Part shown: positions 24,017-33,418 of the stretch, one piece after another | How positions within the stretch are numbered: the first letter of the stretch is position 1 | How the letters are laid out: each line of letters starts with the position of its first letter | Source: Acidobacteriaceae bacterium | GTDB taxonomy: Bacteria; Acidobacteriota; Terriglobia; Terriglobales; Acidobacteriaceae | Assembly: GCA_031296325.1 (NCBI GenBank) | Contig: JARLFY010000062.1 | Location: 1 to 64,000 of the forward strand | DNA length: 64,000 nt | Reading direction: 5' to 3' | Program-made: the position numbers and the translations under genes | The notes under the pieces: generated by a model | What the model saw: only the letters and a program-made list of their open reading frames with translations | Told to the model about the DNA's origin: nothing | Database searches by the model: none

Positions 24017-25222
24017 CTAGTTTCCGGCGTAGTAGCCGTCGCGGGTCTGAATGAAGAAGTCCTTGAGATTGGACTTGGTCATGGTCAGTCCGATGCGGTG
24101 GTAGCCGTCGGAGGCGGTGTCCTTGTCCGGGGTGTAGCCCAGCCGGTACTGCCCGCGCAGCTCTTCGCCAATCTGTTTGTAGATGTCGGCGACGGTCTGC
24201 TTCTTGCTCACCTCGAAGAGCCGTCCTCCGGTCTCGTCGGCCATGCGCTGAAGAATCTTCTTGCCATCGACGGCGCGATTCTCCGGCTGCTTGCCCTGTC
24301 CACCGCCGCGTCCGCCGCTACCTCCTCCGGGGTAGCCACCACCGCTACCGGGAAAGCTGATGCCGCCACCGCGGCTGCCTCCGCCGCCGGGAAATCCTCC
24401 GCCTTGGCGGTTGCGATCCTGATAGCCTCCGCCCTCCTTGCCCTTGAAGTAGATTGCGTAGACGATGGTGTCGGCGCGTTGCGCGGCCTCGATGGACGAG
24501 GCGAGCGACTCCTTGCTGCCGTTGTCTACGCCGTCCGACAGGATGATGACGGCCTTGCGTCCGTGCAGTTTGTGCATCAGCTCGTCGCTGGAGAGGAAGA
24601 GCGCGTCGTAGAGCGTGGTTCCGCCGTGGCGCGGTCGTCCGTTGCCGCCAGCGTCGGAATCGGAGCTGGCGGCGGGGCTATTGGCTCCGGCATCGCCGCC
24701 CGAGGCTGGCGTTTCCAGTTGCTTGAGTCCAGCCTGTAGCTTGGGCTTGGAACTGGTCGTGTCCTGAAGCAGGTCGGTCTGCCGCGCAAACTGAACGACG
24801 AAGGCCTTGTCGCGCTCTGCCGAGCCGGTCAGCATGTCGTCAAGGAAGGCGAAGCTGGCCGTGCGCTCCTCGTCGATTGCATCGCGCTGGCTCTGGCTAA
24901 CGTCGACCAGTAGGCCAAGGGTCAGCGGCAGATCGCGATCCAGATCGAAGTAGTGAATCGTCTGCGTGTGTCCGTCCACCGACAGGGCAAAGTTGTCCTT
25001 GGTCAGCGTCTGCACCAGCGCGCCCTTCTTGTCGCGCACGACGACGGGAATGTTTACCAGACGCACGTCAACATTCAACGTGGCTGTGGCGGACTCCGAC
25101 GCGCTGGCCGTCGAAGTTGCGGCAGTCGGTTGCGTGGTTTGCTGCGCAGACAAGGGGCTGGCGATCGCCGCAGCCAGCAGCATCGACACAAGGGCAGAGC
25201 AAAGAAGCCGCGAATCTCTCAT
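24017..25222 (-). CDS. VWA domain protein (VWFA-related, acidobacterial type)
   Basis: VNIPVVVRDKKGALVQTLTKDNFALSVDGHTQTI...LTLGLLVDVSQSQRDAIDEER...AVIILSDGVDNGS; Gly-rich insertion inside the domain. Confidence 0.85.
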   Translation of the reverse strand: MRDSRLLCSALVSMLLAAAIASPLSAQQTTQPTAATSTASASESATATLNVDVRLVNIPVVVRDKKGALVQTLTKDNFALSVDGHTQTIHYFDLDRDLPLTLGLLVDVSQSQRDAIDEERTASFAFLDDMLTGSAERDKAFVVQFARQTDLLQDTTSSKPKLQAGLKQLETPASGGDAGANSPAASSDSDAGGNGRPRHGGTTLYDALFLSSDELMHKLHGRKAVIILSDGVDNGSKESLASSIEAAQRADTIVYAIYFKGKEGGGYQDRNRQGGGFPGGGGSRGGGISFPGSGGGYPGGGSGGRGGGQGKQPENRAVDGKKILQRMADETGGRLFEVSKKQTVADIYKQIGEELRGQYRLGYTPDKDTASDGYHRIGLTMTKSNLKDFFIQTRDGYYAGN

Positions 25223-25339
25223 CGTACAAAGATAGACGGAATAGCTAGCGAAGAGTTGTCACATGGCGGAGAAATTCTTGCCATGCGACAACTCTTCAGC
25301 ATTCTGCATCTCCTCCACAGAGAGCGGGGCAGGGAAAAC

Positions 25340-26305
25340 CTACTCCTTGTAGGGCTTGACTGCGGCGCCCTTGGCGGAGAGGTCGTCGGCCAAGGGGTTG
25401 GGCTTCAGCGCCTTCAGTCCGGCGATGACGCACTCGGCATTCAACTCTGCTCCGGCGCGGCTGGTGTGGGTGTGGGGATCGCCGAAGAGCGGCTCGACGG
25501 CGGCCTGTCCCAGGGCGTCGTAGCGTCGTGCGATGATCTCGTTGAGGTCTACGAAGCCGATCTTCTCCTGCTTGGCGACCTGACGCGCCCATCCGCCGTA
25601 GTTGTCGGCGTTGCGCACGGTTCGACCATCCTTCCATGCCTTGCGCGGGATCGGCGAGCAGATAATCGGCGTCGCTCCCTTGGCCTTGATGTCGTCGACG
25701 AGCTTGCGCAGATACCAGCCGTAGGAGTGTACGGTTTCGTGCATCTTGAGGATTGGGTTTTCGATCTCCATCTTGTCGTTGCCCACGCCGGGCAGCGAGG
25801 CGCGCGCGCGAGTTGGTTCGTCGGGCTTGCCCCCGTCGTTGTGGCCAAATTGGATCAGCACAAAGTCTCCGGGCTTGATCAGAGCCAGCGTCGCCGCCCA
25901 CGGTCCGCCGTCGGGAGCGTTCTGGTAGGTCCGGCTGCTCAGTCCGCCGATGGCGCGGTTGACCACGTTGATCTTCGCGGTGTCAAAGTCATCGACGAGC
26001 GGCTCGCCCCAGCCCCACTGTCCGCCTCCACCATCGCCTCGACCGTTGCGCACCGTCGAATCGCCGATCAGAAAGAGCGTTGGCAACTTCGGGTTGGCGG
26101 GGACGGGAAGCTGTAGCTTCTCGCCGCGCTTGGGGTCGGTCGGGGAGCCAACCTCGGCGGGCTGCACCTGCGGAGCCTGCGCCTGCGGAGTCTGCGCTCC
26201 CTGCGCCGGAACCGGCTTTCCGGCGAAACACGATGCTGCTGCCAGCACCAGCGAAAATCCAATTGCAAGAGGCTTACGGAGCGAAGTACTCGATGCAAAA
26301 TTCAT
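25340..26305 (-). CDS. SGNH-hydrolase, rhamnogalacturonan acetylesterase-like
   Basis: LFLIGDSTVRNG; NRAIGGLSSRTY; FVLIQFGHNDGG; GDPHTHTSRAGAELNAE catalytic blocks. Confidence 0.88.
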   Translation of the reverse strand: MNFASSTSLRKPLAIGFSLVLAAASCFAGKPVPAQGAQTPQAQAPQVQPAEVGSPTDPKRGEKLQLPVPANPKLPTLFLIGDSTVRNGRGDGGGGQWGWGEPLVDDFDTAKINVVNRAIGGLSSRTYQNAPDGGPWAATLALIKPGDFVLIQFGHNDGGKPDEPTRARASLPGVGNDKMEIENPILKMHETVHSYGWYLRKLVDDIKAKGATPIICSPIPRKAWKDGRTVRNADNYGGWARQVAKQEKIGFVDLNEIIARRYDALGQAAVEPLFGDPHTHTSRAGAELNAECVIAGLKALKPNPLADDLSAKGAAVKPYKE

Positions 26306-26454
26306 ATCTAAAGAAATACGTTTCTCGATGCATTTTCGTCAAGCGACTGTGGTTGTCGTACGGCTCGATTCGACCATGCCTCCCGCCAGATGCTACGATT
26401 TCCTCGGTCAGAATTAAACTTTACGCAACCCTCGCAACACCAAGGATTCCCTTC

Positions 26455-27762
26455 ATGCGTTCACAGCACGGCTCTCTTCTTGCTCTTGCCTTCACTCTTA
26501 TCGCGGCCTCGCAGATGCCAGCGCAGAGCTTTACCTGCGGCACTGCAACGGCTCACGCCAGCGCGCTTACGTCTTCCACGCTAGCTATGGACAAGGCTAC
26601 AGGCTGGGATCTCAACAGCGTTCCCACCATCGCGGGCGGCGTTTGTTCGTCCAGCAAGCCCTTCTATCTCTCCATCCCGCTGGCTGAGGGCAACTACCGC
26701 GTCACGGCGGTTCTGGGCGGCGCGCAGGCCTCGGTCGTCACGGTTCGCTCCGAGGCTCGTCGCCTGATGGTTGAAAAGCTCTCCGTCGCGGCCAACGCCT
26801 CGGTCACACGCAGCTTCGACGTCAACGTTCGCATCGCCGACTTCGTCAAGCCAGACGGAACCGCAGGCCGGGTCAAGCTGAAACAGCGCGAGATCGGCAA
26901 TGTGGACTGGGACAACAAGCTGACGCTGGAGTTCAACGGCACCAATCCCAGCCTGCGTTCGCTCAGCATCGAGCCGCTGACCGGAGCCAAGGCTGAGCCG
27001 ACGCTCTACATGGCGGGAGACTCCACCATGACCGATCAGGACACCGAGCCTTGGGCCTCTTGGGGACAGATGCTGCCGCGCTTCTTCCTTCCCGGCATCG
27101 CTATCTCCAACCACGCCGAATCCGGTGAGTCGTCTGGATCTTTTTTGGGCGAGCAGCGCTTCGCCAAGATTATTTCCATGATTAAACCGGGCGATTTCTT
27201 TATCGTGCAGTTCGCCCACAACGACCAGAAGGTCAAAGATTTTCTGCCCAGGTACAGCGTCATTATGACCCAGTTCGTCACCGAGGTTCGCGCCAAGGGA
27301 GCGACTCCGATCATCGTCACCTCAATGAACCGCGATAGCTTTGACGAGTCGGGCCATATCAAGGACACCTTCGCCGGCTACATTCAGGCGGCGCAGGAGG
27401 TTGCCAAAAATACCAACACAACGCTGATCGACCTGAACGCCATGAGCAAGACGATGTTCGAAGCCATGGGGCCAAAACAGACCGACCACGCCTTCATGCA
27501 CTTCGCCGCCAACACCTTTCCCGGACAGACTACGGCGATCAACGACAATACCCACTTCAACAACTACGGTGCCTACGAACTGGCTCGTTGCGTAGTTCAG
27601 GCGATCCGCGATCAGAAGCTTCCCCTCGCCAAATATTTAGACCCCACGGTCGCCGACTTCAACCCGGCTAAGCCCGATGCCTTCGAGAAGTTCAGCCTCC
27701 CCTTCACCCCGATTCAGAAGGTTGAGGACACAACCAAGATTCCTCAGGCTGATCTGAAGTAG
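26455..27762 (+). CDS. SGNH-hydrolase, rhamnogalacturonan acetylesterase-like with N-terminal jelly-roll-like region
   Basis: Signal peptide; LYMAGDSTMTDQD; NHAESGESSGSF; FFIVQFAHNDQK; DNTHFNNYGAYELA. Confidence 0.88.
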   Translation: MRSQHGSLLALAFTLIAASQMPAQSFTCGTATAHASALTSSTLAMDKATGWDLNSVPTIAGGVCSSSKPFYLSIPLAEGNYRVTAVLGGAQASVVTVRSEARRLMVEKLSVAANASVTRSFDVNVRIADFVKPDGTAGRVKLKQREIGNVDWDNKLTLEFNGTNPSLRSLSIEPLTGAKAEPTLYMAGDSTMTDQDTEPWASWGQMLPRFFLPGIAISNHAESGESSGSFLGEQRFAKIISMIKPGDFFIVQFAHNDQKVKDFLPRYSVIMTQFVTEVRAKGATPIIVTSMNRDSFDESGHIKDTFAGYIQAAQEVAKNTNTTLIDLNAMSKTMFEAMGPKQTDHAFMHFAANTFPGQTTAINDNTHFNNYGAYELARCVVQAIRDQKLPLAKYLDPTVADFNPAKPDAFEKFSLPFTPIQKVEDTTKIPQADLK

Positions 27763-27767
27763 GACGG

Positions 27768-27965
27768 CTGTATCGACATATATCCGAACACTGCGTTTTG
27801 ATCCGCAGCAGAGCTATAGGTCGGGCCTTCGGTCCTTGCCAGACAACGGCCGGGGGCCCCGTCCATCGCGGTTTCATCAGCGATGGGTGGGGGGAATACA
27901 GTTCGCACCATAAGTCGCTGCTTTTGCCGTTGTCGTTGCCTATCTTTTGTTGAACACGCCCTAGC
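27768..27965. repeat. Interspersed repeat R2, copy 1
   Basis: The part around 27863-27951 is nearly identical (about 4 mismatches in ~90 nt by eye) to the reverse complement of 31037-31127; 27770-27835 nearly identical to the reverse complement of 54057-54128. Confidence 0.85.
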
Positions 27966-27974
27966 TGGGAGCAC

Positions 27975-28979
27975 TCATGCGGATTGCTTGAGTAGTTCGA
28001 GGGCACCGTGGGCTTTCAGGTCTTTGGCGACCTCCAGGCCGAGGGCTTGGGCGGTGATTCCAACGGAGGGTTCGGAGGTGTGGCAGATCATGTGTTCGCC
28101 GTCGGGGGCTACGACCTGCGCGTGAATCTTCCACGCGATGGGCGCGTTGGCATGGGTTGGGTCTGCAACATCGTGGACCGGGGCGCAGTGGACGCCGATG
28201 GGAAGCTGGCAGCCTCCACCGAGAGCGTCGAGAACCGTTCGTTCGGCTTCGACCGAGAAGCGCGTCTCGGCGTGGTCGAGCGTGGCGACGATGTTGCGAA
28301 TCTCCTGATCGCGCACGGGATCGGTTGCGGCGGAGCCGACGGCGCGAACTTCCAGCGCGAGTGCTCCCTGACCGGGGGCGGGGCATATCTCTTCGATGGT
28401 GAAGCGTTGGTGCAGCCATTCGGTGCGGCCGAGGCGGTCGAGACCGGCGGCGGCGAGGATGAGTGCGTTGCACTCTCCGTCGGCCAGCTTGCGCAGGCGG
28501 GTGTCGATGTTGCCACGCATTTCGACGAAGTGCAGGTCGGGGCGCAGAGCCAGAATCTGGGCGCGGCGACGCGGGCTGGTGGTGCCGACGCATGATCCGG
28601 CGGGAAGCGTGTGCAGAGCCTTCTGGCGCGGGCAGACGTAGGCGTCGCGGGCGTCGGCTCTCTGCGGAATGGCGGCCAGAGTGAAGCGCGCGTCAATCTG
28701 GGTGGGAAGATCTTTGAGCGAGTGGACGGCGAGGTCGATGCGACCGGCGGCGAGCGCCTCCTCAATCTCCTTGATGAAGATTCCCTTGCCGTCGGGCGTT
28801 GGTGCGAGAGAGGACGGCGCGTCGGGAGCGAGCGCTTCCGTCTGCATGCGGTCGCCAGTAGTGTGGATGATCTCGATCTCGACGGCGTGGCCAGCGGAGC
28901 GGAGAGCTTCGGCGATGTGATTCGCCTGCCAGAGTGCGAGTTGGGAGCCGCGGGAGCCGATACGAATAGAGTTAGTCAT
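27975..28979 (-). CDS. hemC: Hydroxymethylbilane synthase (porphobilinogen deaminase)
   Basis: IRIGSRGSQLALWQANHIAEAL; HSLKDLPTQ; CVGTTSPRRRAQILALRPDL; LGGGCQLPIGVH. Confidence 0.97.
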   Translation of the reverse strand: MTNSIRIGSRGSQLALWQANHIAEALRSAGHAVEIEIIHTTGDRMQTEALAPDAPSSLAPTPDGKGIFIKEIEEALAAGRIDLAVHSLKDLPTQIDARFTLAAIPQRADARDAYVCPRQKALHTLPAGSCVGTTSPRRRAQILALRPDLHFVEMRGNIDTRLRKLADGECNALILAAAGLDRLGRTEWLHQRFTIEEICPAPGQGALALEVRAVGSAATDPVRDQEIRNIVATLDHAETRFSVEAERTVLDALGGGCQLPIGVHCAPVHDVADPTHANAPIAWKIHAQVVAPDGEHMICHTSEPSVGITAQALGLEVAKDLKAHGALELLKQSA

Positions 28980-29271
28980 AGTCTCGTCAAGGATACGGTA
29001 AATAAACTACGTGTATGTGATTATCGGCGATGGGGGCAGTGGTGCGCTTGGATTTACTTCCACCCATCCCCGTAGTTAAGTTCTAAAGTATTCAATAAAT
29101 ATGGCTTAAGTCTGGATTCGGTATGGGTACTTTGGGCAAAGTTTTGAATATGTACGGATTACATTGTAAGGCCTCTGTAATCAATATTCTGTGAACACAA
29201 CGCGAATTGTATTGTCTTTTGGGGGATGAAATAAGTATCTTGCCCCTCTACATTAATCGGAGGGAATCCGC

Positions 29272-29442
29272 ATGGCGCCATCATACTTTATAGGTCGCGG
29301 CAAGATTGGCTGCGAAAAATCGGTTTTGGCACGGGGAGTAAAAAACACGCGGATTTACAGGCTACGAAAAACCTCTGTTTTTACTTTTCGGAGGGAGCGG
29401 TGGGCCTTCTTCTCGCCGTGCCCAAATCGAGCTTTTCCATAG
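29272..29442 (+). CDS. Candidate small basic protein, 56 aa (below the supplied ORF cutoff)
   Basis: ATG preceded by cggaggga at SD spacing; MAPSYFIGRGKIGCEKSVLARGVKNTRIYRLRKTSVFTFRRERWAFFSPCPNRAFP*. Confidence 0.3.
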   Translation: MAPSYFIGRGKIGCEKSVLARGVKNTRIYRLRKTSVFTFRRERWAFFSPCPNRAFP

Positions 29443-29468
29443 TCTGAATACGCCTCATTGCCGCGTCG

Positions 29469-30743
29469 TCAACCCCGCTCCATCAGACTGCGGCGTACCA
29501 GTTCCAGCGTGTGCTGGCTTGCCCACCAGCGAATCTTCTCGCGATCGCCGTTGATCTGTAGCTCCGTCACTACCGTCTCCTCGGCAGCATCGCCGAACGA
29601 GATTCCCACATAGACCAGCCCAATCGGCTTGTTCGCATCGGGACCCGCAGCTCCGCCTCCCGGTCCCGCGATTCCGGTGATTCCCACGCCGACGGAAGCT
29701 CCTGTCCGGCGGCGAATCCCCACGGCCAACGCTCTCGCCACGGCCTCGCTCACCGGGCCTTCCGTGCGCAGCATCTCTTCGGGAACGTCGGCAAAGCTGG
29801 TCTTCAGTGAGTCGGCGTAGACCACCGCGCCGCCCAGAAAGTAGCGTGAGCAGCCGGGAACCGCCGTCAGCCGCTGGGCCAACAGGCCTCCGGTGCAGCT
29901 CTCCGCCGCAGCCAGCGTCATGTGGCGCAGGCCCAGCATCAGCAGCACAACCTCCTCCAGCGATTCGCCGTTGAACGAATAAATTGCCTCGCCCATCTCC
30001 TGCTCCACCGCCGTCGCCAACTCGTCTACCCGAGCCTGCGCCTCTTTCATCGTCGGCTTGGCGCACTGAAAATGCAGTTGAATCTCCGCTGCTCCAGCCA
30101 GAATCGTCGTCTCCACATCGCTGTACAGGTTGTAGATGGGAGCGGTTCGCGCGTCCACCTGCGACTCCGGCACCAGAGCCATGCGCAGCATCCGCTTGGC
30201 GATGTGCCGCTCCGGCAGCGTCGCCGCCAGCCGCGACCGGCACTGGGCATCGAACAGCGGCTTCAACTCCTTGGGCGGCCCCGGCAGCAGGATCACGATC
30301 TTGCGATGCCCGCCCACCACCGTGTCAATGTACTGCCCTGGCGCGCTGCCGTTGACGTTCTCCAACACCTCGGCCCCGTCGATCACGTCGGCCTGCCGCT
30401 CGTTGTTCAGCGGAACCGCCATGTGTCGCAGCGCGAAGCGCTTGTACATCGCGGCCAGAATCTCCGCGCTCCGCGTCATGCCGACGCCCAGCGCCGCCGA
30501 AGCCGCCTCGCGCGTTCGGTCGTCCTCGGTCGGCCCCAGCCCGCCAGAGAAGATGACGATGTCCGCCCGTCCCAGCGCAATCCGCGCCGCTCCGGTCAAG
30601 TGGTCGAGGTTGTCGCCCACAATCGTCTTGAAGGCGACGGAGACTCCCATCTCATTCAGCCGCTCCGTCAAGTACAGCGAATTTGTGTCCTGCCGGAAAG
30701 GCGTCAGCATCTCCGACCCAGCAGCAATAATCTCAGCAATCAT
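29469..30743 (-). CDS. cinA: CinA family protein (nicotinamide-nucleotide amidohydrolase / competence-damage inducible)
   Basis: AEIIAAGSEML...VIFSGGLGPTEDDRTREA; C-terminal AAAESCTGGLLAQRLTAVPGCSRYFLGG. Confidence 0.95.
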   Translation of the reverse strand: MIAEIIAAGSEMLTPFRQDTNSLYLTERLNEMGVSVAFKTIVGDNLDHLTGAARIALGRADIVIFSGGLGPTEDDRTREAASAALGVGMTRSAEILAAMYKRFALRHMAVPLNNERQADVIDGAEVLENVNGSAPGQYIDTVVGGHRKIVILLPGPPKELKPLFDAQCRSRLAATLPERHIAKRMLRMALVPESQVDARTAPIYNLYSDVETTILAGAAEIQLHFQCAKPTMKEAQARVDELATAVEQEMGEAIYSFNGESLEEVVLLMLGLRHMTLAAAESCTGGLLAQRLTAVPGCSRYFLGGAVVYADSLKTSFADVPEEMLRTEGPVSEAVARALAVGIRRRTGASVGVGITGIAGPGGGAAGPDANKPIGLVYVGISFGDAAEETVVTELQINGDREKIRWWASQHTLELVRRSLMERG

Positions 30744-30979
30744 CTCTTAGGAACCTTTGCAAAAGTCGACGTTTTGAAAGGGCGGGACTTCAGTCCCGCC
30801 GCAAGCCGAACAAAATTAATGGGGCTTTAGCCCCCGAGGGAATGCTAAGAACCTGTTCAGACCTTCTCTTAGTTTTACGCTGTCAACCCCACTTCGCTCT
30901 ACCCCCTCCTAAATCCATCAACTAGATTAGTGACCGGAACGCCGTTTAGGGCGGTTTAGCTGTTGTTATAGAGCAACAT

Positions 30980-31044
30980 TATTTGTCATTCCTCCGCTGC
31001 GCTGCGGAATGACAAACAAAAGGCTACGGAATGACAAACAAACG
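30980..31044. repeat. R1-type palindrome plus extra half-copy
   Basis: atttgtcattcctccgctgcgctgcggaatgacaaacaaaaggctacggaatgacaaacaaacg. Confidence 0.8.
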
Positions 31045-31208
31045 ATAGGCAACGACAACGGCAAAAGCAGCGACTTATGGCGCGAACTGTATTCCTCCCA
31101 CCCATCGTTGATGAAACCGCGATGGATGGGGCACCCAGCTATATACTCCTACTTCACACTTAAAAACCGCGTCGCAAAGCAACGTGTATATGTCGATACG
31201 GCCTAGAG
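31040..31208. repeat. Interspersed repeat R2, copy 2 (inverted relative to copy 1)
   Basis: ataggcaacgacaacggcaaaagcagcgacttatggcgcgaactgtattcctcccacccatcg...tgtatatgtcgatacggcctagagca; inverted match to 27863-27951 and end match to 54105-54130. Confidence 0.85.
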
Positions 31209-31355
31209 CAATGCTATCTTTTGCCACTAGACTGCTTATGCTTGCATTTCAACCGGCACAAGACATCCACTCATCCGCTGCGAGTCATGCACTCCATCAC
31301 GGGAAAAGGTGTTATCGGCGTGTGTCGGTGTTAAGCCTTTCCTCTTGCTGTCCGC

Positions 31356-32501
31356 TCAGACCAGCTTTCGGCCCTCAATATTCAATGACACATGGTACAG
31401 CGCGTCGCGTGTGGCCAGCGCGGCGCAGCCGTCTTCTAGGAAGGCCAGTCCGACCAGATTATTGCCGGAGAGGGCAAGCGTGGCTTCTTGCTGCGGCGTG
31501 ATGCGCACGATGCCGCGCTGCCCACGCAAGGATGCGGCGACGTAGAGATTTCCGTCCACGTCGAAGGCCATTCCTTGCGGTCGCCCCAGCCCCTGATAGT
31601 AGACCGAGGTTCGCCCATCGCGGTCGATGGCGTAGATCGACTGATTGCTGGAGGTTGACGGCGCGCTGACGAAGAGCGTTCCCTCGTCATTGAAGGCCAG
31701 GTGGTAGGCCGCGACGCTCGGCTCCAGCGTGGCGTAGACGAAGATCTCGCGGTCGCCCAGTTCGCCGCCCGTCTGCTCGCCGGAGACCTGTCCGCCGCTG
31801 GCCAGCGATCCGCTGATGCGGCCCTTCTCCGGCCCGACCTTGAAGATCGTCCCCGAGCGGTCGCCGACGAAGAGGTTTCCCTCGCGATCAAAGGCGATTC
31901 CGGTGGCGATGCCCATGCCGGTCGCGTAGGTCGTCACCGCTCCCTGCGGCGAGACGCGGTAGAGCGTTCCCTCGGCCCGCGAACTGACGTAGAGAAAGCC
32001 ATCCGGCCCAAAGGCCAGCCCCGTAGCATTCAGAATGCCGCGTACAAACGGTCGCTTCTGAAGATCCGGGGAGATTGAAAACAGCGAGACCGGAACGCTC
32101 TGCCCACGCGTTCCCGATACGGTTGTGTAGATCGTTCCATCGGCTCCCACCACCGGATTCGCCACGGGATGCAGCTCATCGCCCATCAACGAGGCGACGC
32201 GTAGTTGCAGCGTGTTGCTCGCCTTTACCCCTGTGCGTTGCACCATGACATCGCCGGAGGTCGTTCCCTCCGCGACGCGAATCACTACCCGCTCAGACCG
32301 ACTCAGCGAGAGCGTCGCCGGAACTCCTGCCACCGTCACCTGTGGCAACGCCGAACTGCTCTCTGCCCCCGCGCCCATCAGTCCCGATCCGCGCAGTTCC
32401 ACTTCGCCGCCCGGCATCACCGCCGACGGAGTCAGCGAGACCAACTGCGGCCCGCTGCTCTTCGATCCTTTTGTCCCCGTTCCACGCAACAATGCACTCA
32501 T
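31356..32501 (-). CDS. IPT/TIG plus NHL/SMP-30-like beta-propeller protein
   Basis: LTPSAVMPGGEVELRGSGL (TIG-like) followed by propeller repeats GIAFDREGNLFVGDRSGTIFKV, GMAFDVDGNLYVAAS. Confidence 0.75.
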   Translation of the reverse strand: MSALLRGTGTKGSKSSGPQLVSLTPSAVMPGGEVELRGSGLMGAGAESSSALPQVTVAGVPATLSLSRSERVVIRVAEGTTSGDVMVQRTGVKASNTLQLRVASLMGDELHPVANPVVGADGTIYTTVSGTRGQSVPVSLFSISPDLQKRPFVRGILNATGLAFGPDGFLYVSSRAEGTLYRVSPQGAVTTYATGMGIATGIAFDREGNLFVGDRSGTIFKVGPEKGRISGSLASGGQVSGEQTGGELGDREIFVYATLEPSVAAYHLAFNDEGTLFVSAPSTSSNQSIYAIDRDGRTSVYYQGLGRPQGMAFDVDGNLYVAASLRGQRGIVRITPQQEATLALSGNNLVGLAFLEDGCAALATRDALYHVSLNIEGRKLV

Positions 32502-32540
32502 ATTATCCCCAGCCTAGCCTGCGCCGCGCCGCAGCGCAAA

Positions 32541-33053
32541 CTAAACCCATCTGGCCGCCGCCAGTCCGCAGAGCAGGGCCAGCACACCCGCCGCCACATC
32601 GTCCAACATGATTCCAGTCCCCTCGGGCAGTTGCTCCAGCCGACGGATCGGCCACGGCTTCCATATATCGAAGAGGCGAAAGAGAAGCAGCGCCAATGCG
32701 GCATGCTTCCAGTCGGGCTTGATGGCGATCAGCGCGATCCACTGTCCGGCCACCTCGTCGATGACGACGAAGCCTGGGTCCTCGCGCCCCGACTCGCGCG
32801 CCACAATCGTCGAAGCGGGAATGCCGATCAGTGTGACCGCCAGCGCAGCCAGAGCCGTCGCCGCAGCCAACTCGCCGCGCCCCGGCAAGAGCCAGTGCGC
32901 CGCGCCGATCCAGATCAGCACTGCCGCCACTGAGCCATAAGTTCCCGGTCCGGGTTTCATTCGCCCCGCGCCGAACCACGTTCCCAGCACCCACGCCCAG
33001 CGAGTCTTTTTCTCGCTGACTGGCCCGACGACTCCCTTGCTATGCGCCATCAT
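32541..33053 (-). CDS. pgpA: Phosphatidylglycerophosphatase A
   Basis: WFGAGRMKPGPGTYGSVAA...DPGFVVIDEVAGQWIAL...LFRLFDIWKPWPIRRLEQLPEGTGIMLDDVAAG. Confidence 0.95.
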   Translation of the reverse strand: MMAHSKGVVGPVSEKKTRWAWVLGTWFGAGRMKPGPGTYGSVAAVLIWIGAAHWLLPGRGELAAATALAALAVTLIGIPASTIVARESGREDPGFVVIDEVAGQWIALIAIKPDWKHAALALLLFRLFDIWKPWPIRRLEQLPEGTGIMLDDVAAGVLALLCGLAAARWV

Positions 33054-33292
33054 TTACCGCCCTTGCCGCTGTCGCCGGAGGACGAGCGATTGTTCTGCGC
33101 CTCTATCTCGTTGAGCCGATCCAAATCTTCGGGATCAACGTCGAAGGCCGGAGAACTGATAACGTACTCGCCCGAGGCCCACTTGCCCAGATCGATCAGC
33201 CGACAGCGATCCGAACAGAACGGCACATTCTCGCTATCGATCGGAACAGTCGCCCGACAGGTCGGACATCGCAATTTAGAAGATTCCGCCAT
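33050..33292 (-). CDS. yacG: DNA gyrase inhibitor YacG-like zinc protein
   Basis: CPTCRATVPIDSENVPFCSDRCRLIDLGKWASGEYVI; 4-bp ATGA overlap with pgpA. Confidence 0.93.
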   Translation of the reverse strand: MAESSKLRCPTCRATVPIDSENVPFCSDRCRLIDLGKWASGEYVISSPAFDVDPEDLDRLNEIEAQNNRSSSGDSGKGGK

Positions 33293-33297
33293 ATTGC

Positions 33298-33416
33298 CCC
33301 CTAGAGCAGTTCGCGTAATTGTGTATGCCGACGAGCAACGAGCAAAAACAGATTCCTCCGCCCGCGCTGCGGAATGACAAATAAATGGGTCTACAGAAAT
33401 TCAACAAATGCTATAG
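33298..33416. repeat. R1 repeat copy
   Basis: agagcagttcgcgtaattgtgtatgcc...agattcctccgcccgcgctgcggaatgacaaataaatgggtctacagaaattcaac. Confidence 0.75.
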
Positions 33417-33418
33417 CC

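Noticed and set aside
27704-28006. 100-aa ORF GNDNGKSSDLWCELYSPHPS... and the related 31009..31206 ORF
   Set aside because: Both are translations of repeat R2 in intergenic DNA; similarity reflects DNA repeat conservation and no SD or domain was seen.
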